64,000 bases of DNA from Acholoe squamosa (taxonomy: Eukaryota; Annelida; Polychaeta; Phyllodocida; Polynoidae): assembly GCA_949317995.1 (NCBI GenBank), contig OX439045.1:10214174-10278173 (forward strand). The letters run 5' to 3'. Position numbers and translations under genes: made by a program. Under the pieces are notes generated by a model. It made no database searches. It was not told the DNA's origin and saw only the letters and a list, made by a program, of their open reading frames with translations. Every line of letters starts with the position of its first letter. Within the stretch, counting starts at the first letter, position 1. Below are positions 1 through 10,691 of the stretch, piece after piece.

Positions 1-504
1 CTTTTACAGTGAATCATTTAGATGTATCACGGGCCCAGGCTTAAAATCATGGGCCAATCATGGGCCAGCATTAACCCTGCCTTATACTTAGTACCATAGC
101 ATTGCAAGTGCACCAAACAGGCAAAGTGCAATAAAACACTATGTCTACAATAAAAGATTTAGTTTTGGATGTAGTAAGCATTCACTGATAACCACCCATC
201 CCCTTTTTCAGGCTTTTCACACTAGAAAAGACCCAATTTTCATAATTTGAGAGTCAGTTAAATCATAGACCTACACAATGTGTAGGTCTATGGTTAAATG
301 TTTAACTGCTGGAGAGCTACAAAGGAATATGTATGTTTACATATATTTAGGTGTTCTGGGCTATTGGGAAATATGTCAAATACCAAAAATGATAGTGCTG
401 ATACATACATTTATGTCAAGGTGAATATCGATGCTCCATTGACAATGCACTAAACCCCCGTATTGCACCCCTGCGTTAAATAACCCACGGGAAATCCGCA
501 CGGT
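1..504. other. AT-rich sequence, no gene recognised
   Basis: No coding exon, RNA gene or recognisable transposon terminus is visible. The open frames here are short and lack coding character. It may be intron or intergenic DNA upstream of the CpG-rich block that follows. Confidence 0.5.
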
Positions 505-590
505 GACGTTATAGGTCCACCGCGCATGCGCAGCCTTTTTGAAATGTAAACATCCAAGATGGCGGCGGTCAGGATTCGCGATGAAGACGG
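505..590 (+). promoter_or_regulatory. Candidate CpG-rich promoter and first exon (NRF-1 and YY1-like motifs)
   Basis: A short CpG-rich island in AT-rich DNA contains the NRF-1 palindrome GCGCATGCGC at 522-531. It is followed by AAGATGGCGGC at 556-565, which matches the YY1 element that often overlaps the start codon of housekeeping genes. The ATG at 559-561 opens a short frame (M-A-A-V-R-I-R-D-E-D-G) that runs into GTAAAT at 591, a plausible splice donor. The motif order and spacing are seen directly; that this is a transcribed first exon is inference. The downstream exons are not identified. The same ATGGC-type word occurs near other repeats in this window, so a repeat-borne motif is the alternative. 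Confidence 0.35.
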
Positions 591-964
591 GTAAATAAGG
601 GTTTAATTTCAATCTTTTTGATGAAATTAATTGATCCTATCTTGATCCTATATTGATCCTGCCCACTGCGGACTCGGCCTACCGGCCTCGTGCGGAACGG
701 GCAGGACACGCTCGTGAAGAAAAGGTCAGCTCAAACTGCTAATCGTTCACCTTTACCATTTTATTTCATGTTGAAAAGGAGACTTCCTACAGTAATGTGT
801 ATGGGAGGCCATCCGGAACAAGTCTATGAGGAAACTAAATCTCAGCCAAGTCATTTCTTCAGAATAGCCTAAATTCCCTTATCAAAAAGAGAGGGATTTT
901 CTTTTTATTAATGTATATAATAATATATAAATATATAAACGGTCACATATTGTTGTCATTACAG

Positions 965-1105
965 GTGACTGTCATTATCTACTGGGCCAACACGTGGCTG
1001 AATCCGCTCATCTACGCCTGGAAGAGTGAAGACTTCAGGGTCGCCTTCAGAAAACTGCTGGGACTGAAACCATCCAATGTGGTCGCTCCTATGGGGCCAC
1101 CATGA
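965..1105 (+). CDS. Terminal exon of a class A (rhodopsin-like) GPCR
   Basis: The exon begins after an acceptor (ATTACAG, ending at 964) and ends at a TGA at 1103-1105. It encodes the end of transmembrane helix 7 with the family signature N-P-L-I-Y, preceded by W-A-N-T-W. An amphipathic helix-8 segment follows (K-S-E-D-F-R-V-A-F-R-K-L-L), then a short cytoplasmic tail. NPxxY is a conserved activation switch in class A receptors. The N-terminal exons (TM1 to TM6) are not found in the window and presumably lie to the left. No palmitoylation cysteine is seen in the short tail. Ligand class cannot be inferred from one exon. It could be a functional last exon or an exon relic. Confidence 0.75.
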   Translation: MTVIIYWANTWLNPLIYAWKSEDFRVAFRKLLGLKPSNVVAPMGPP

Positions 1106-1622
1106 ATCCATAGTGGGCTCTGTTCCAAACGCTATAGTACTTTTATAATGACTAGTAATGATCATGTTATTCATGGACATGTAGCAAGGCTTCAGGTCTG
1201 GAGAAACCATGATATCCCTGCACTGAATTTCCAATGTATCTACAACATTGCCTCTGTATGATTATATTTATTGAGAAGTATAACCAGAAATATTTCCTGT
1301 GACTGTGATGTAAACACATGGTAGATTTGAGTGTTGACTGATGGTTTATACAATGTCTTCATGTATAATTAGGTAAAGCTGTGTACGATGTACTATCGCA
1401 TTAGCAAAGAATGGATTCAGAATATAGATCATTCACTTGAATAAACACCACACTGTCCGCCTGCCACAAGGGTCTTACAGTAGAGTACTTCTTATTCTGA
1501 AATACAGTTGTACCTGCCTGTAGGTATAAAACCAATGACCCAAAGGGCATTCTGCTGTAGGCACAACAGGGATATTTACATAGCACATAATTTACAATTG
1601 CGGCTGAGAGTGCAAAGTCTGT
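1106..1622. other. 3' flank of the GPCR exon, nothing recognised
   Basis: This is AT-rich sequence that probably includes the 3' UTR of the receptor gene. No convincing exon or repeat is seen. Confidence 0.4.
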
Positions 1623-1700
1623 AATTGTGGATCAACATCGTAAAAGGTATGCCCGCGCACCCCCTCGCGGGCTTACCTTTTACCGTGTTGATCCACAATT
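1623..1700. repeat. Near-perfect 35-bp inverted repeat (hairpin)
   Basis: The left arm (1623-1657) and right arm (1666-1700) are reverse complements at 33 of 35 positions, separated by an 8-nt loop. In RNA one mismatch would be a U:G pair and the other U:U. The apex of the stem is GC-rich (CCCGCG/CGCGGG), unlike the surrounding AT-rich DNA. The size fits a pre-miRNA-like hairpin or a minimal foldback MITE. No target-site duplication is clear. Confidence 0.85.
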
Positions 1701-1704
1701 GCTT

Positions 1705-2267
1705 TCTCTGTATAGTGTACATAGGGTAGATCAATCTAAAGACGGCCGTTCCTGGACAGGATTTCAATAAGTGATTTGTAGAAGCTAATAGCTCTGAGAC
1801 TAATTACTCCTCATGATAACCCAAGGTACCGGGTGAAAGACATTTGTGTGGAGATTTGTACCTGTTATATTTCTTAAATCTATGTTAACACTTTACTTCC
1901 AGTTTCCCATCACTTTTAAAAACATTCTATTTGATCTATTTTCACCTTGAGACATCCACTTTGCACCTTGAGACGTAGGATTACAACAGAAGCTGGAATG
2001 AATACATCAGAGGATTATCCAGTGAAATCATTACTCCCAAACTATTCTGGCCATGAATCTTGTAATGTAGCCCTACATAATCAATGCTTTCTATGCAATT
2101 AAATGCATAAATTAATTGTGTTAAGGAGTGGTTGACTCAAGGTGAAATGGTGGTAGTCTCATGGTAAAATTGGTAGGTCTTAGGAAATATGTCCAAAACA
2201 GAAAGTATTTGAAATTTCTGTCCTTTTGTTTATGCTATCATCAGGTCTAAGCTAAAGTATAGAAATG
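1705..2267. other. No gene recognised
   Basis: AT-rich unique sequence without a supported exon. Two short phrases resembling 'gttgactcaaggtg' recur here and near 3230, which may mark a low-copy repeat. Confidence 0.4.
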
Positions 2268-2406
2268 ACCCTGGGTGATTTTTGACCTGTAGTCATTTTT
2301 GACACTGCCCCCCACCATCCCCCCACTCACCCTACTTGAAGAATTTTCACCCCAGCGTCATTTTTGACCCTGGGTCATTTTTGACCCAGTGTCATTTATG
2401 ACCCTG
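2268..2406. repeat. Degenerate 17-bp minisatellite, cluster 1
   Basis: Tandem and dispersed copies of a 17-bp unit (GGGTCATTTTTGACCCT and variants), interrupted by C-rich runs. Each unit is itself a near palindrome (GGGTCA/TGACCC). Confidence 0.7.
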
Positions 2407-2851
2407 CCCCCTCCCCTCCCCTTAACCCTCTCTCTGCCTTATCAGTTGACCTAGATAAGTGGCCTCTCCCCTATACTGGCTTTCAGTTATGAATGGGCAG
2501 CAGATTAAGTTTCAAAATGTGTTTTCTCAACTGCTATAGTTCATATCCAAAGGTTATTTTAGATTTAACTAGGATACATATTGATCTTTGCAGTGATGTA
2601 TGATTTATTAATCTCAAATATGATACAATCTTATCATTTGCATTATTGTGAGCCCAGAGAGCTATTTTCCCTCATACCCACTGCAATAATTAAAACAGAA
2701 AGTAAAATTAGATGGCTAAAAAGTAGTTTGGTATTCTACACTACCATTATCAATCCTCCTCTTTTCATATATGATGGGTTTATGATGGATAGATAAAGAA
2801 AAATGGCCCAAAAAAGCAAATTAAAATTGCTTTTTCCATGGCAGACAGAGC
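2407..2851. other. No gene recognised
   Basis: AT-rich sequence between the two minisatellite clusters; no supported coding exon. Confidence 0.4.
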
Positions 2852-2914
2852 AGGGTCATTTTTCACCCTGGGTCATTTTTCACCCTGGGTCATTTTTCAC
2901 CCAGGGTCATTTTT
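2852..2914. repeat. 17-bp minisatellite, cluster 2
   Basis: Three to four units of GGGTCATTTTTCACCCT. It is the same unit as cluster 1 with G changed to C at one fixed position, which indicates local homogenisation after separation. Confidence 0.75.
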
Positions 2915-3315
2915 GGGGTTTTACAAAAACCTTAGTAATGACATTTATCTTTATCTAGATTTAAAAAAAGTATATACATACATGTATATGAGCATTTGGA
3001 ATGTTCATATCATGCAATCAAAGTTGGAAAATTCTGATGAAATGGTAAGTTGGTCATGCCACAAACCAGTCAAACATGGCAACTTCAGTGTATTATTATA
3101 CAATGACAATTACACAATACATACCAGGACATAGTTCCATAAGTACTATGACACCTCTATTTTAACAATATTAGGATACCAGATCCACAGAATGCATGGA
3201 ACTGTCAGGAAAACAAGGTGATAGGTGGTTGACTCAAGGTGTGTGGTCGTCTTTAGGTTAATCTACCCTACAAGAACGACTACAGACCAGTTTTAAAGAA
3301 ATGATGCATATAGGG

Positions 3316-3318
<3 letters not shown>
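2915..3318. other. No gene recognised
   Basis: AT-rich sequence, no supported exon or repeat terminus. Confidence 0.35.

Positions 3319-3382
<64 letters not shown>
3319..3382. repeat. (GT)n microsatellite
   Basis: About 31 GT dinucleotides with one GG interruption, followed by a short G run. Confidence 0.95.
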
Positions 3383-3385
<3 letters not shown>

Positions 3386-3776
3386 GGGGGGGTCCCACAG
3401 AAATGTTGCCGCAGAATGATCTTCCTCTTCATCGGCGATATTATCTTAATGTGCACATTATTGCTACAATAACCATTAGAAGAGGGTTTCTAGTCATCAT
3501 GTCAACCTTTCTCTGGACAAAAGTTGACAGTACAAACACAGCAATTTATATCATTTTTGTAAAGGGGTGAAGGCCTTTTTGCTGGCCAGAGTACGCCATA
3601 ACCCATTACACACTTTTGGTGAGTTTCAGCCATAAAATACAAAGTTACACTATTGTCACTAGAAAGGTTGACAATATAAAACAACCATCAATCAGGTTGT
3701 GTATGGGTGAAGAAGCATATCTGGTGCTAATAAGTAGAATATATACTTTTGCCCATACAACATACAACAAATTCGG

Positions 3777-4493
3777 TTAAAAGGAAAAGACCACCCCTTT
3801 TCCAAGATGGCCGCTTTGGTACGTTTCAAAGTAAATAAAAAAAAAAAATGACATTTTCTACACTCCATCTCTTATCTTAAGGACAGAGAGCGGACTTCTG
3901 TGATGACCCATGACGTCACAATTGGTCAAATGCATCAGTTGCTGCATTGCTTATGGTTTGGTGCTGTTGCAAAACACCCAGCAAATTGTCGTCATCTGTC
4001 GCCATGATTGGTCATCAATGGTGACTCCGTTTTGAGTGATAACTCATTCCATCATCTTTCATCACTGTGTGTTAGACTCACTTGGCATAGCAATTGCTAT
4101 TCCTGGTGATCTTGTGCTATAACAACATCATAAGCCACTTCACACAGGTTGACGAGGACTCATGACAATTTGCTGGGCATGTTGTTTACTGTAATAGTAT
4201 AGTGTGTTGCACCATTATATCCAGTAAAATAACTCAATAGTGTTATTAGGTGTTAATAATCAAAAGATATCTACAAGTAATGTTGAAAAACACCAATGAT
4301 AAACATTTACTGTACATGTGCAGTCAACACTGGGGTGCATTCGACCAATTGTGACATCATAGACTGCATAGGAGAAGCCTGCTAGCTGCCCTTGTAAAAG
4401 CAGATGAGATACAGGCTATATAAGAATTGTTTTATTCCCCATAAAGATTACATAATGAGGCCATGATGAAAATTGGGTGGTCTTTTCTTTTAA
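3777..4493. mobile_element. TTAA-flanked foldback MITE, 717 bp
   Basis: The left end reads TTAA then AAGGAAAAGACCACCC. The right end is the inverse (GGGTGGTCTTTTCTT, then TTAA). Further inverted matches continue inward, including a CAATTGGTC/GACCAATTG pair and an ACAATTTGCTGG pair, so the element folds back over much of its length. A TTAA target site is known for piggyBac and Kolobok superfamilies. There is no transposase, so it is non-autonomous. Assignment to either superfamily is inference. Confidence 0.7.
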
Positions 4494-5154
4494 GGGGAGA
4501 TGAGGCCCCCCCCCCTCCCCGAGGGGTGGATGGATGACAAAGTATACCTGTGAGTTCTTCTGTGTACTGATTTTATAAATGCTATAATTATAATACTAAA
4601 GCTGATGGAAATGTACAGATTGTCATGACCGTATCATCATGGCTGTGCTGCTGTCGGCCATTTTGAATAGATATTTGCACTCAAACTTAGACTCCATTGC
4701 TGATTGGCTCAGAGTAGTGAGTGGGAGCATTTCATAACGATTTTCATCAAACAATATAAGAGAGATACGCAACTTTTATTTTGTAATGGGTAGAGTCGAC
4801 TGAACAGACTTTTAGCCTCAACCTATTAGTATTGTCCAAGGGTATAAAACGTGCATGATTTATGATAAGAGATTGTTTTATCAGCTGAAAGGACATTAAT
4901 ATGGAACTTTGTAAAGTGATTTACCTGAATAGGATGTCATCATCTTGGAGATAGATAAGATCATCAAAGTCTTGTGGATTGACAACAGATTAAGGTGAGA
5001 CTTGGTTGTATCTGTTTGAAGGAGTTATACTACTGAAAAATGATACGACCATGTCGATCCTTGATCTGCCGTCAATCCTCATGACAACCATTACCCAAAG
5101 CTGTCTACCACCTTCATGGCTATCTACTATTCAATCCGTGTCCTCTTCTCAGGA
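4494..5154. other. No gene recognised
   Basis: Begins with a C-rich run near 4507. An inverted ATGGCCGAC-type motif occurs near 4660. No convincing exon is seen. Confidence 0.35.
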
Positions 5155-7659
5155 TTTAACATCTATTGGCCCTTATCTACCTCCAGTGAAAATACTGAGG
5201 CTTTGTCTATAAAATATGTGCCTACACTTATCAAAGACATTTCTTTAGCCTCTCCTGTAAAACTTGGAAAAGTTATGCGGTTACCTGTTTGGTTTTATGT
5301 GTTAATTCTCAGTTCAGATTCAGATTCATTTATTAGCAGACTCGTCCCCAGGGGACGGTTTTCCGCAGCCAGTCACGGTGTACATTTTAGCTGACTAAGT
5401 CGACGGAATTGGCTTGTCGGGTAATAAATCATAAGATAGTCTATAAGTTTCACAACATAGTATAAGATTAATGTAAGGTTGAGGAAGGTGATAATTTTGA
5501 AGACCATGTTCACTGATGTTCACCTGTGTTTAAAATCAAATCAGGCCTGACTTTTTAATCTTTTATTAATCCTGCGTTTAGTCGGGAGAGCTTGTACTTC
5601 GGCACTTAGGTTATCCCATAGATCAATTCCTCTATAATAGGGGGATTTCTGGTAAAAGCTAGTTCTGGCATATCTTCTAGCAAATTTCATTTTTCTATCG
5701 GCCCTAGTTCTCATATTTTGTATAACTGTGGCTTCCCCGTTATGGGCTTTCTTCAACATTAGGTTTAGCAGTTGAATTTTTCTTCTTTTATCTAGCTTGT
5801 CCACCTTGCATTCTGAGTGTAATTCTTCAATACTTATTTGCCTGACCCTACCTTGAAGACAAACTCTTAGGGTAGCATTTTGCATACGCTGTAATTTTTG
5901 CAATTCAGCGACATGAGCACTTCCAGTATAAAAAGAGCAGTAGTCAACAGACAGGGCTATCATAACCTTGTATATTTCAAGGCCTTCCTTTGACATTGAC
6001 TTTCGTAATTTACTAAGTTTATACAGCTTGTTTCCAAGTTACTTCTTTAAATTGGTTATCTGCGGTGTTACACTTAACCTGGTGTCAAATTCCACTCCTA
6101 AATAATTATATGATTTACAAGATTGTAGTTCAGCATTTCCAATGTTGAGTTTAGGGTCAGGCAAATTCTTAAGTCTATGGGCAGAGCCAAAATGCATGCA
6201 CATGGATTTTGTCTCATTCACAGTCATTCTGTTCTCCACACACCAGTTATGCACACGATTTAGATCGTCTTGCAGCAAATTTATGGCATCATTTTGCTCT
6301 CTCCCTCCTACATATATTATGACATCATCAGCATACATCACATATTTACAGTTGATAAGTCTCGTGGGAAGATTATTATGAATGGCACGAGTAACAGTGG
6401 CGCTAAAATCGAGCCCTGGGGTACTCCAAAATTAACCTGCGACTCTTTAGATTGAATATCATTTGCTATTGTTTCATGTGATCTGTGCGCCAAGTGATCC
6501 ATTAGCGGTTTTTTCAATTTCCCATGGATGTTCAGTGAATTTTTCTTTTGAAGCAATCTGGGGTGATAGACACTATCAAATGGTTTGCAGTTATCAATAA
6601 AGCAGGCCACTGTTATCAATTCGTCATCAATGTTATCATGAATGTCCTTCACCACATGGAAGACAGCATCAGTTGTTCCTCTGCCAGGGCATAAGCCGAA
6701 CTAAGTTTCACAAAATATTTGTTCCCTCTCTAAATGTTCAGTCAATACTTTGTGAATTATTTTTTTCTAAATTATTTTTTTCTAATAATTTTCCTGGAAG
6801 AGGGAGTAACGTTATTGGTCTCCAATTTTTAATACAATCTGTGTTCCCCTTCTTTGGAATTGGCACAAGAGTCCCTTTTGACCAGGCTAATGGGAAGATT
6901 CCTTCATTGACAGAATTCCTGAAGATATTAGTTAATACAGCTGATAGATAGAGCAGTGTGTCCTTTAATAGCCTACTATTAATACCTTTAAGCCTGATGA
7001 CTTATTTATGTTAATCTTTTTGATTAGATTGAGTACCCCCTCAGTATTAATTAATCCATACTAGTCTAGCTCTTCACCATCATCTGGTATTTAAAGATCT
7101 GGGATCAATATGTCTGCAGAAGGCAGACTAGTAAAGAGGTCCTGCCCAATATCGGCAAAATAATCATTTATAAATCCGCCATGCTTTCCGTGGGAATAGC
7201 AACACCGGTAATTTCATTGGTCAATTGTATTTTAAGATTTTTTGTAGTTGGGTTTACTAGTTCACTTCCTTCCCGCCAAAATCTCACCGGGTCTCCTGCT
7301 GCTTCATCAAGTAGACAAAGTGCAAATTCATTTTTCCTATTATCTAACTGTCTTTGTGTCCTATTTCAGATTACCCGTACTTGATGTAATAAGTCTCTTT
7401 CGAGCCGTCTTTGTAGCTCCTGTAGCATCCTATGCCTGTCATTTATTTATTCAATAGTTACATTGCTTCACCATCATATGGTCAGTGTTTGGTGGTGATA
7501 GCAACCTTTGTTAAAAAGCCATTTTTCAGCATGCTATGTTTTCAAACAGCCAACATGAATTGAAATTAGCCTGGATAATTGTAGGGAATGCGCTACGGCT
7601 ACTCTGTACAATCAGCGTTTAATGTAGTATTACATATGGTATGGCAGGGCAGTCATAGC
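5155..7659. repeat. Partial older third copy of the segmental duplication unit
   Basis: Sequence from about 5155 aligns with 13274 onward and includes roughly 160 bp outside the LINE 3' end, so flank and LINE were duplicated together. At about 7465 the match jumps to the sequence found at 17890-18078, a deletion of about 2.75 kb relative to copy A. It ends at 7659, where copy A starts. By eye it is clearly more divergent from A than B is. Confidence 0.7.
5313..7465 (-). mobile_element. 5'-truncated CR1/L2-like LINE, copy 0 (keeps the RT catalytic box)
   Basis: A minus-strand non-LTR retrotransposon remnant. Three broken reading blocks are readable: 6655-6338 (RT with G-V-P-Q-G-S-I-L), 6341-6039 (RT catalytic Y-A-D-D and the following L-G-V-E-F-D), and 5996-5541 (C-terminal region ending in R-R-I-N-K-R-L-K). 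A frame change separates the first two, and an in-frame stop separates the last two. The 3' end carries AATAAA followed by a TGAATC-type tandem repeat at about 5313-5330, as in CR1/L2-type elements that end in short repeats rather than poly(A). No endonuclease domain is present. It is dead: several frame breaks and stops. Confidence 0.8.
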
Positions 7660-7776
7660 AGGCTGATAGGTGGGAATGGGTCACTATGCAACAAAACCCT
7701 CATATTTTACAGCCCTGTGGACAGACATCATATGGCTGAATGTGGCTGGTGGCACGAGTTTACGTGCATCTTGTGC

Positions 7777-7884
7777 ATAAGGTTTACCTCAAGTATTAAG
7801 GACACCTCAAGTATAAAGTTCACCTCATACATGAGGTGCACCTCCTGTATAAGGTGCACCTTATGGATAAGGCACACATTGTAC
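7777..7884. repeat. 18-bp minisatellite, six units (copy A)
   Basis: Six consecutive degenerate 18-bp units of the form ATAAGGTNCACCTCNNGT lie 170 to 280 bp upstream of the glycosyltransferase-like start codon. Because 18 is a multiple of 3, the array is open in frame and gives a six-residue periodic peptide on the plus strand, but there is no sign that it is translated. Confidence 0.8.
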
Positions 7885-8056
7885 ACGTATAACGCATAAG
7901 TTGATAAAAGTTGCACCTTTTTTGGACAATTTAGTCCAATGTAGCTGAAAACGTCTCCTAAGGACTGCCCATGAGTTATTTAGTACGTTTGGAATAAACA
8001 TGGTAAATCATGTCTGTAATTAATCAATTTCCTTTCTCTTATTCATAGCTGTAAAC

Positions 8057-9142
8057 ATGGCTCCTAAGATGAGACTTATATTCTCCTTGGTTTTAACCTT
8101 TGGGGTCCTGCTTGTGATGTTTACATGGAAATGGTCAGAAATGAATCTATTGCAGATTCACAAAACTAAGCTTACAAGGAATTCATGTAGAAGATGTGAA
8201 ATTGAAAATGATAATCTTCAACCTATCCCTGGGATTCCTTACAAGTATCACAATGAGGTAAACTTACGATTTATAGTCATGGTTTACAACCGTCCCACAT
8301 CACTTCAGAAATGTTTAAACCGGCTCAGTGAGGTAATATTGGATGCAGGGGTAACATCGGCCATTGAGATCTGGGTTGACCGTAGTAAGTCAGGACAGGT
8401 TGATTCCAAGGTTTTGAAGGTAGCTGAAAACTTTCTGTGGAAGCACGGTTCAGTAAGGGTTCATATTTGGCCCCATCATGTCGGGCTCTATGGACAGTGG
8501 ATCGACACTTGGCGCCCAACAGAGGGAAGTAAAGAAATTGCAGTTTTCCTTGAGGATGACATAGATGTATCTCCATACGTCTACAAGTGGTTGAACTCTG
8601 CCCGAAAAGCATTTCAAGTCAATCCTGCCATTGGAGATATAACACTAAGTGATATGGCTCAGGTGTCAGATGGGAGGCGAATACATAGACAGCTGATCAA
8701 ACCAAAGAAAGACATTGTCTATCTTTATCCAATAGTAATCAGTTGGGGGATGTCCCCTTTTCCAACTCCATGGAGGAAATTTCAAGACTGGTTCCATAAT
8801 GTAACTGGAAACAGCAACATCACCTATCATCCATACACGCCTGAGGCAAGGCTGCAAACTGGATGGTATAAAGACTTTGAAAAGAAGAAAATGCAGGATT
8901 CCATGTGGACTATGTGGTATATCCACTTTTGTTATCTTAACAGGCTATTTACCTTGCACCCCAACCTAGGTGCTGTAAAGGGGAACGCGTTGGCTGTGCA
9001 TAGGCAGAAAAAAGGCCTACATTATTTCAGTAATAGACCAGTTAACACAACAACGAAACTACTATTTCAATGGAAAAATGAATATATTCAATTCCCTGTG
9101 AGTCTAGTGAAGTATAATTACAGAGGAGAACCTATGCCCTAA
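8057..9142 (+). CDS. Putative type II membrane glycosyltransferase-like protein (copy A)
   Basis: A 361-residue uninterrupted frame. The exon begins after a plausible acceptor (CTTATTCATAG, ending at 8048) and the ATG follows 8 nt later, so at least one 5' untranslated exon probably lies upstream. Residues about 6-26 form one hydrophobic segment after a basic M-A-P-K-M-R start, a type II signal anchor typical of Golgi or ER enzymes. The luminal part has R-F-I-V-M-V-Y-N-R-P near 70, typical of the first strand of GT-A glycosyltransferases, and an acidic F-L-E-D-D-I-D near 167-173 that resembles a DxD metal and nucleotide-sugar site. N-glycosylation sequons (N-V-T, N-I-T, N-T-T) fit a luminal location. 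The glycosyltransferase-like class is inferred from these motifs; donor, acceptor and family are not recognised. An AATAAA lies at 9586-9591. Confidence 0.7.
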   Translation: MAPKMRLIFSLVLTFGVLLVMFTWKWSEMNLLQIHKTKLTRNSCRRCEIENDNLQPIPGIPYKYHNEVNLRFIVMVYNRPTSLQKCLNRLSEVILDAGVTSAIEIWVDRSKSGQVDSKVLKVAENFLWKHGSVRVHIWPHHVGLYGQWIDTWRPTEGSKEIAVFLEDDIDVSPYVYKWLNSARKAFQVNPAIGDITLSDMAQVSDGRRIHRQLIKPKKDIVYLYPIVISWGMSPFPTPWRKFQDWFHNVTGNSNITYHPYTPEARLQTGWYKDFEKKKMQDSMWTMWYIHFCYLNRLFTLHPNLGAVKGNALAVHRQKKGLHYFSNRPVNTTTKLLFQWKNEYIQFPVSLVKYNYRGEPMP

Positions 9143-10228
9143 AAAGTCCCCACTTGTGAACATCCTGTGGTTGGATTGTTGATAATATGCACGATATTTT
9201 TATGGCAATACTATGGTAGCTATCTTTGACTTCCCATACACTCTCAATTGCAATTGTAACTGTGCTATAAATACCCCTATTATGCCTACTTCGACTCTTT
9301 TGGTTTTTACCTAGAGCAGGTACAACTGCATATCAGAGTAAGAAGTACTGTATTGTAAAAGCCCTTGTGGTGGGCAGATGGTGTATCTCTTTGTGGGGAT
9401 ATGAGATGTTGGAAGAGTATGACAAGCAGATGTTGATAGTTATGATCATATCTGCCATGACATAAAATGCAACTGTCCCACACAAGGTGGCATTGCTATT
9501 CAGTGACAAAACCAACTGAACCAGCTTGAAGGCTGCAGGACACTAATTATTTTCTCACTGTTGGCTTATATAGCATATGGGCGAAAATAAAATATTTGTG
9601 CAAATTTTTGGGCTCAGCCACTGTTATTTGTTTGTAGGCACATATTTTCCCCTTTAATTTAGGGCCATGAGATGTGGTACAATGTAATTAACTTTTCCGC
9701 TATCAGCCATAGAGTGTGGACATACCCAGATTTGGGGGTTTTGCAGTGAATGATTTCAATAAATTCTCTAATTAAATAGAGTGCACCCCTCTCAACTTAC
9801 CATCAAATATCAGCCTAAATAACCCTCAAATTGATTAATATACACCCTAAGGATTAATTTGATACCTGGTTTGCCTACCCACTGTCAGATTTAAGACCAA
9901 TATTCATTGTACAACACCCTTCAGTGCGGAGCTACAAAGTGTCTCCTGCTGCCACCTCCCGTCAATTGGTGTTCTGCAACCTGCAATGATCATTTAGCCT
10001 ACTGCTCAGTTGATGGAACATCTATTCTGGTAAGGAGAGACCTCAACTGCTTTTATTTTATTACTATATTGTATATTATACAACATATTATGTCATCCAT
10101 TATCGCCCACTACACTGTAGTTGCCTATAATATATGCAGTAGTACCACATCCTACCACTATTTGTGGTACAGTGGATAGTTACTAAGTATGTACAACCAC
10201 CTGTCAGCAATTCAAACTAGCTACTAGG
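9143..10228. other. 3' flank of the glycosyltransferase-like gene
   Basis: Contains the probable 3' UTR and a candidate polyadenylation signal at 9586-9591. No other gene is supported. Confidence 0.45.
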
Positions 10229-10691
10229 TACCACCCTAATTCAGCCGCTTCCGGGTAGAATGGCCAAACAGTTCCTCAGAAATTTTGTCATTTCAAGGAA
10301 TTCGGACCATTTGTGAGGAGAGAAAGGCTTAGACCCATGGTTATTTGGTATCAAAATAATCAGGAAGTGTATTTCTTTAGTCCAGAGTCAATTTTTTATT
10401 GATATCAAGAAAACAGTGGAGGGTTATGGGGGTGAAATGACCATATAGTGTATTCCTACACTAGTCAGGTCTCACTGCTCAAAATCAGTGTGGTGGTTGC
10501 CATGGTGATTTAAAAAAAATCGAGCCCGACTTTTACATTCTGGACCTACTGCATAATTTTCTCCATTTCAAAAGCTAAATTTTGGTGTATTGTCCTAAGC
10601 TGTCAGAGAATTTTAAGTATTTCAAATGTTACATCCAAGGTCGCCAACACTGGTATTTTCTGGTCCGCACTGGGTATTTAGGGTGGTATCA
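10229..10691. repeat. Possible MITE with short inverted termini (copy A)
   Basis: TACCACCCTAA near 10231 is matched by an inverted TTAGGGTGGTA near 10680, with weaker inverted similarity just inside. There is no coding content and no clear target-site duplication. Also present in copy B at about 47753-48217. Confidence 0.3.

Noticed and set aside
690-872. 60-codon open frame on the plus strand
   Set aside because: No domain, no splice context and no link to the upstream first exon. Length is within chance for this region.
2838-3134. 98-codon open frame over the 17-bp minisatellite
   Set aside because: The repeat itself keeps the frame open; the translated periodicity is a by-product.
3301-3570. 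Cys/Val repeat protein
   Set aside because: It is a translation of the (GT)n microsatellite.
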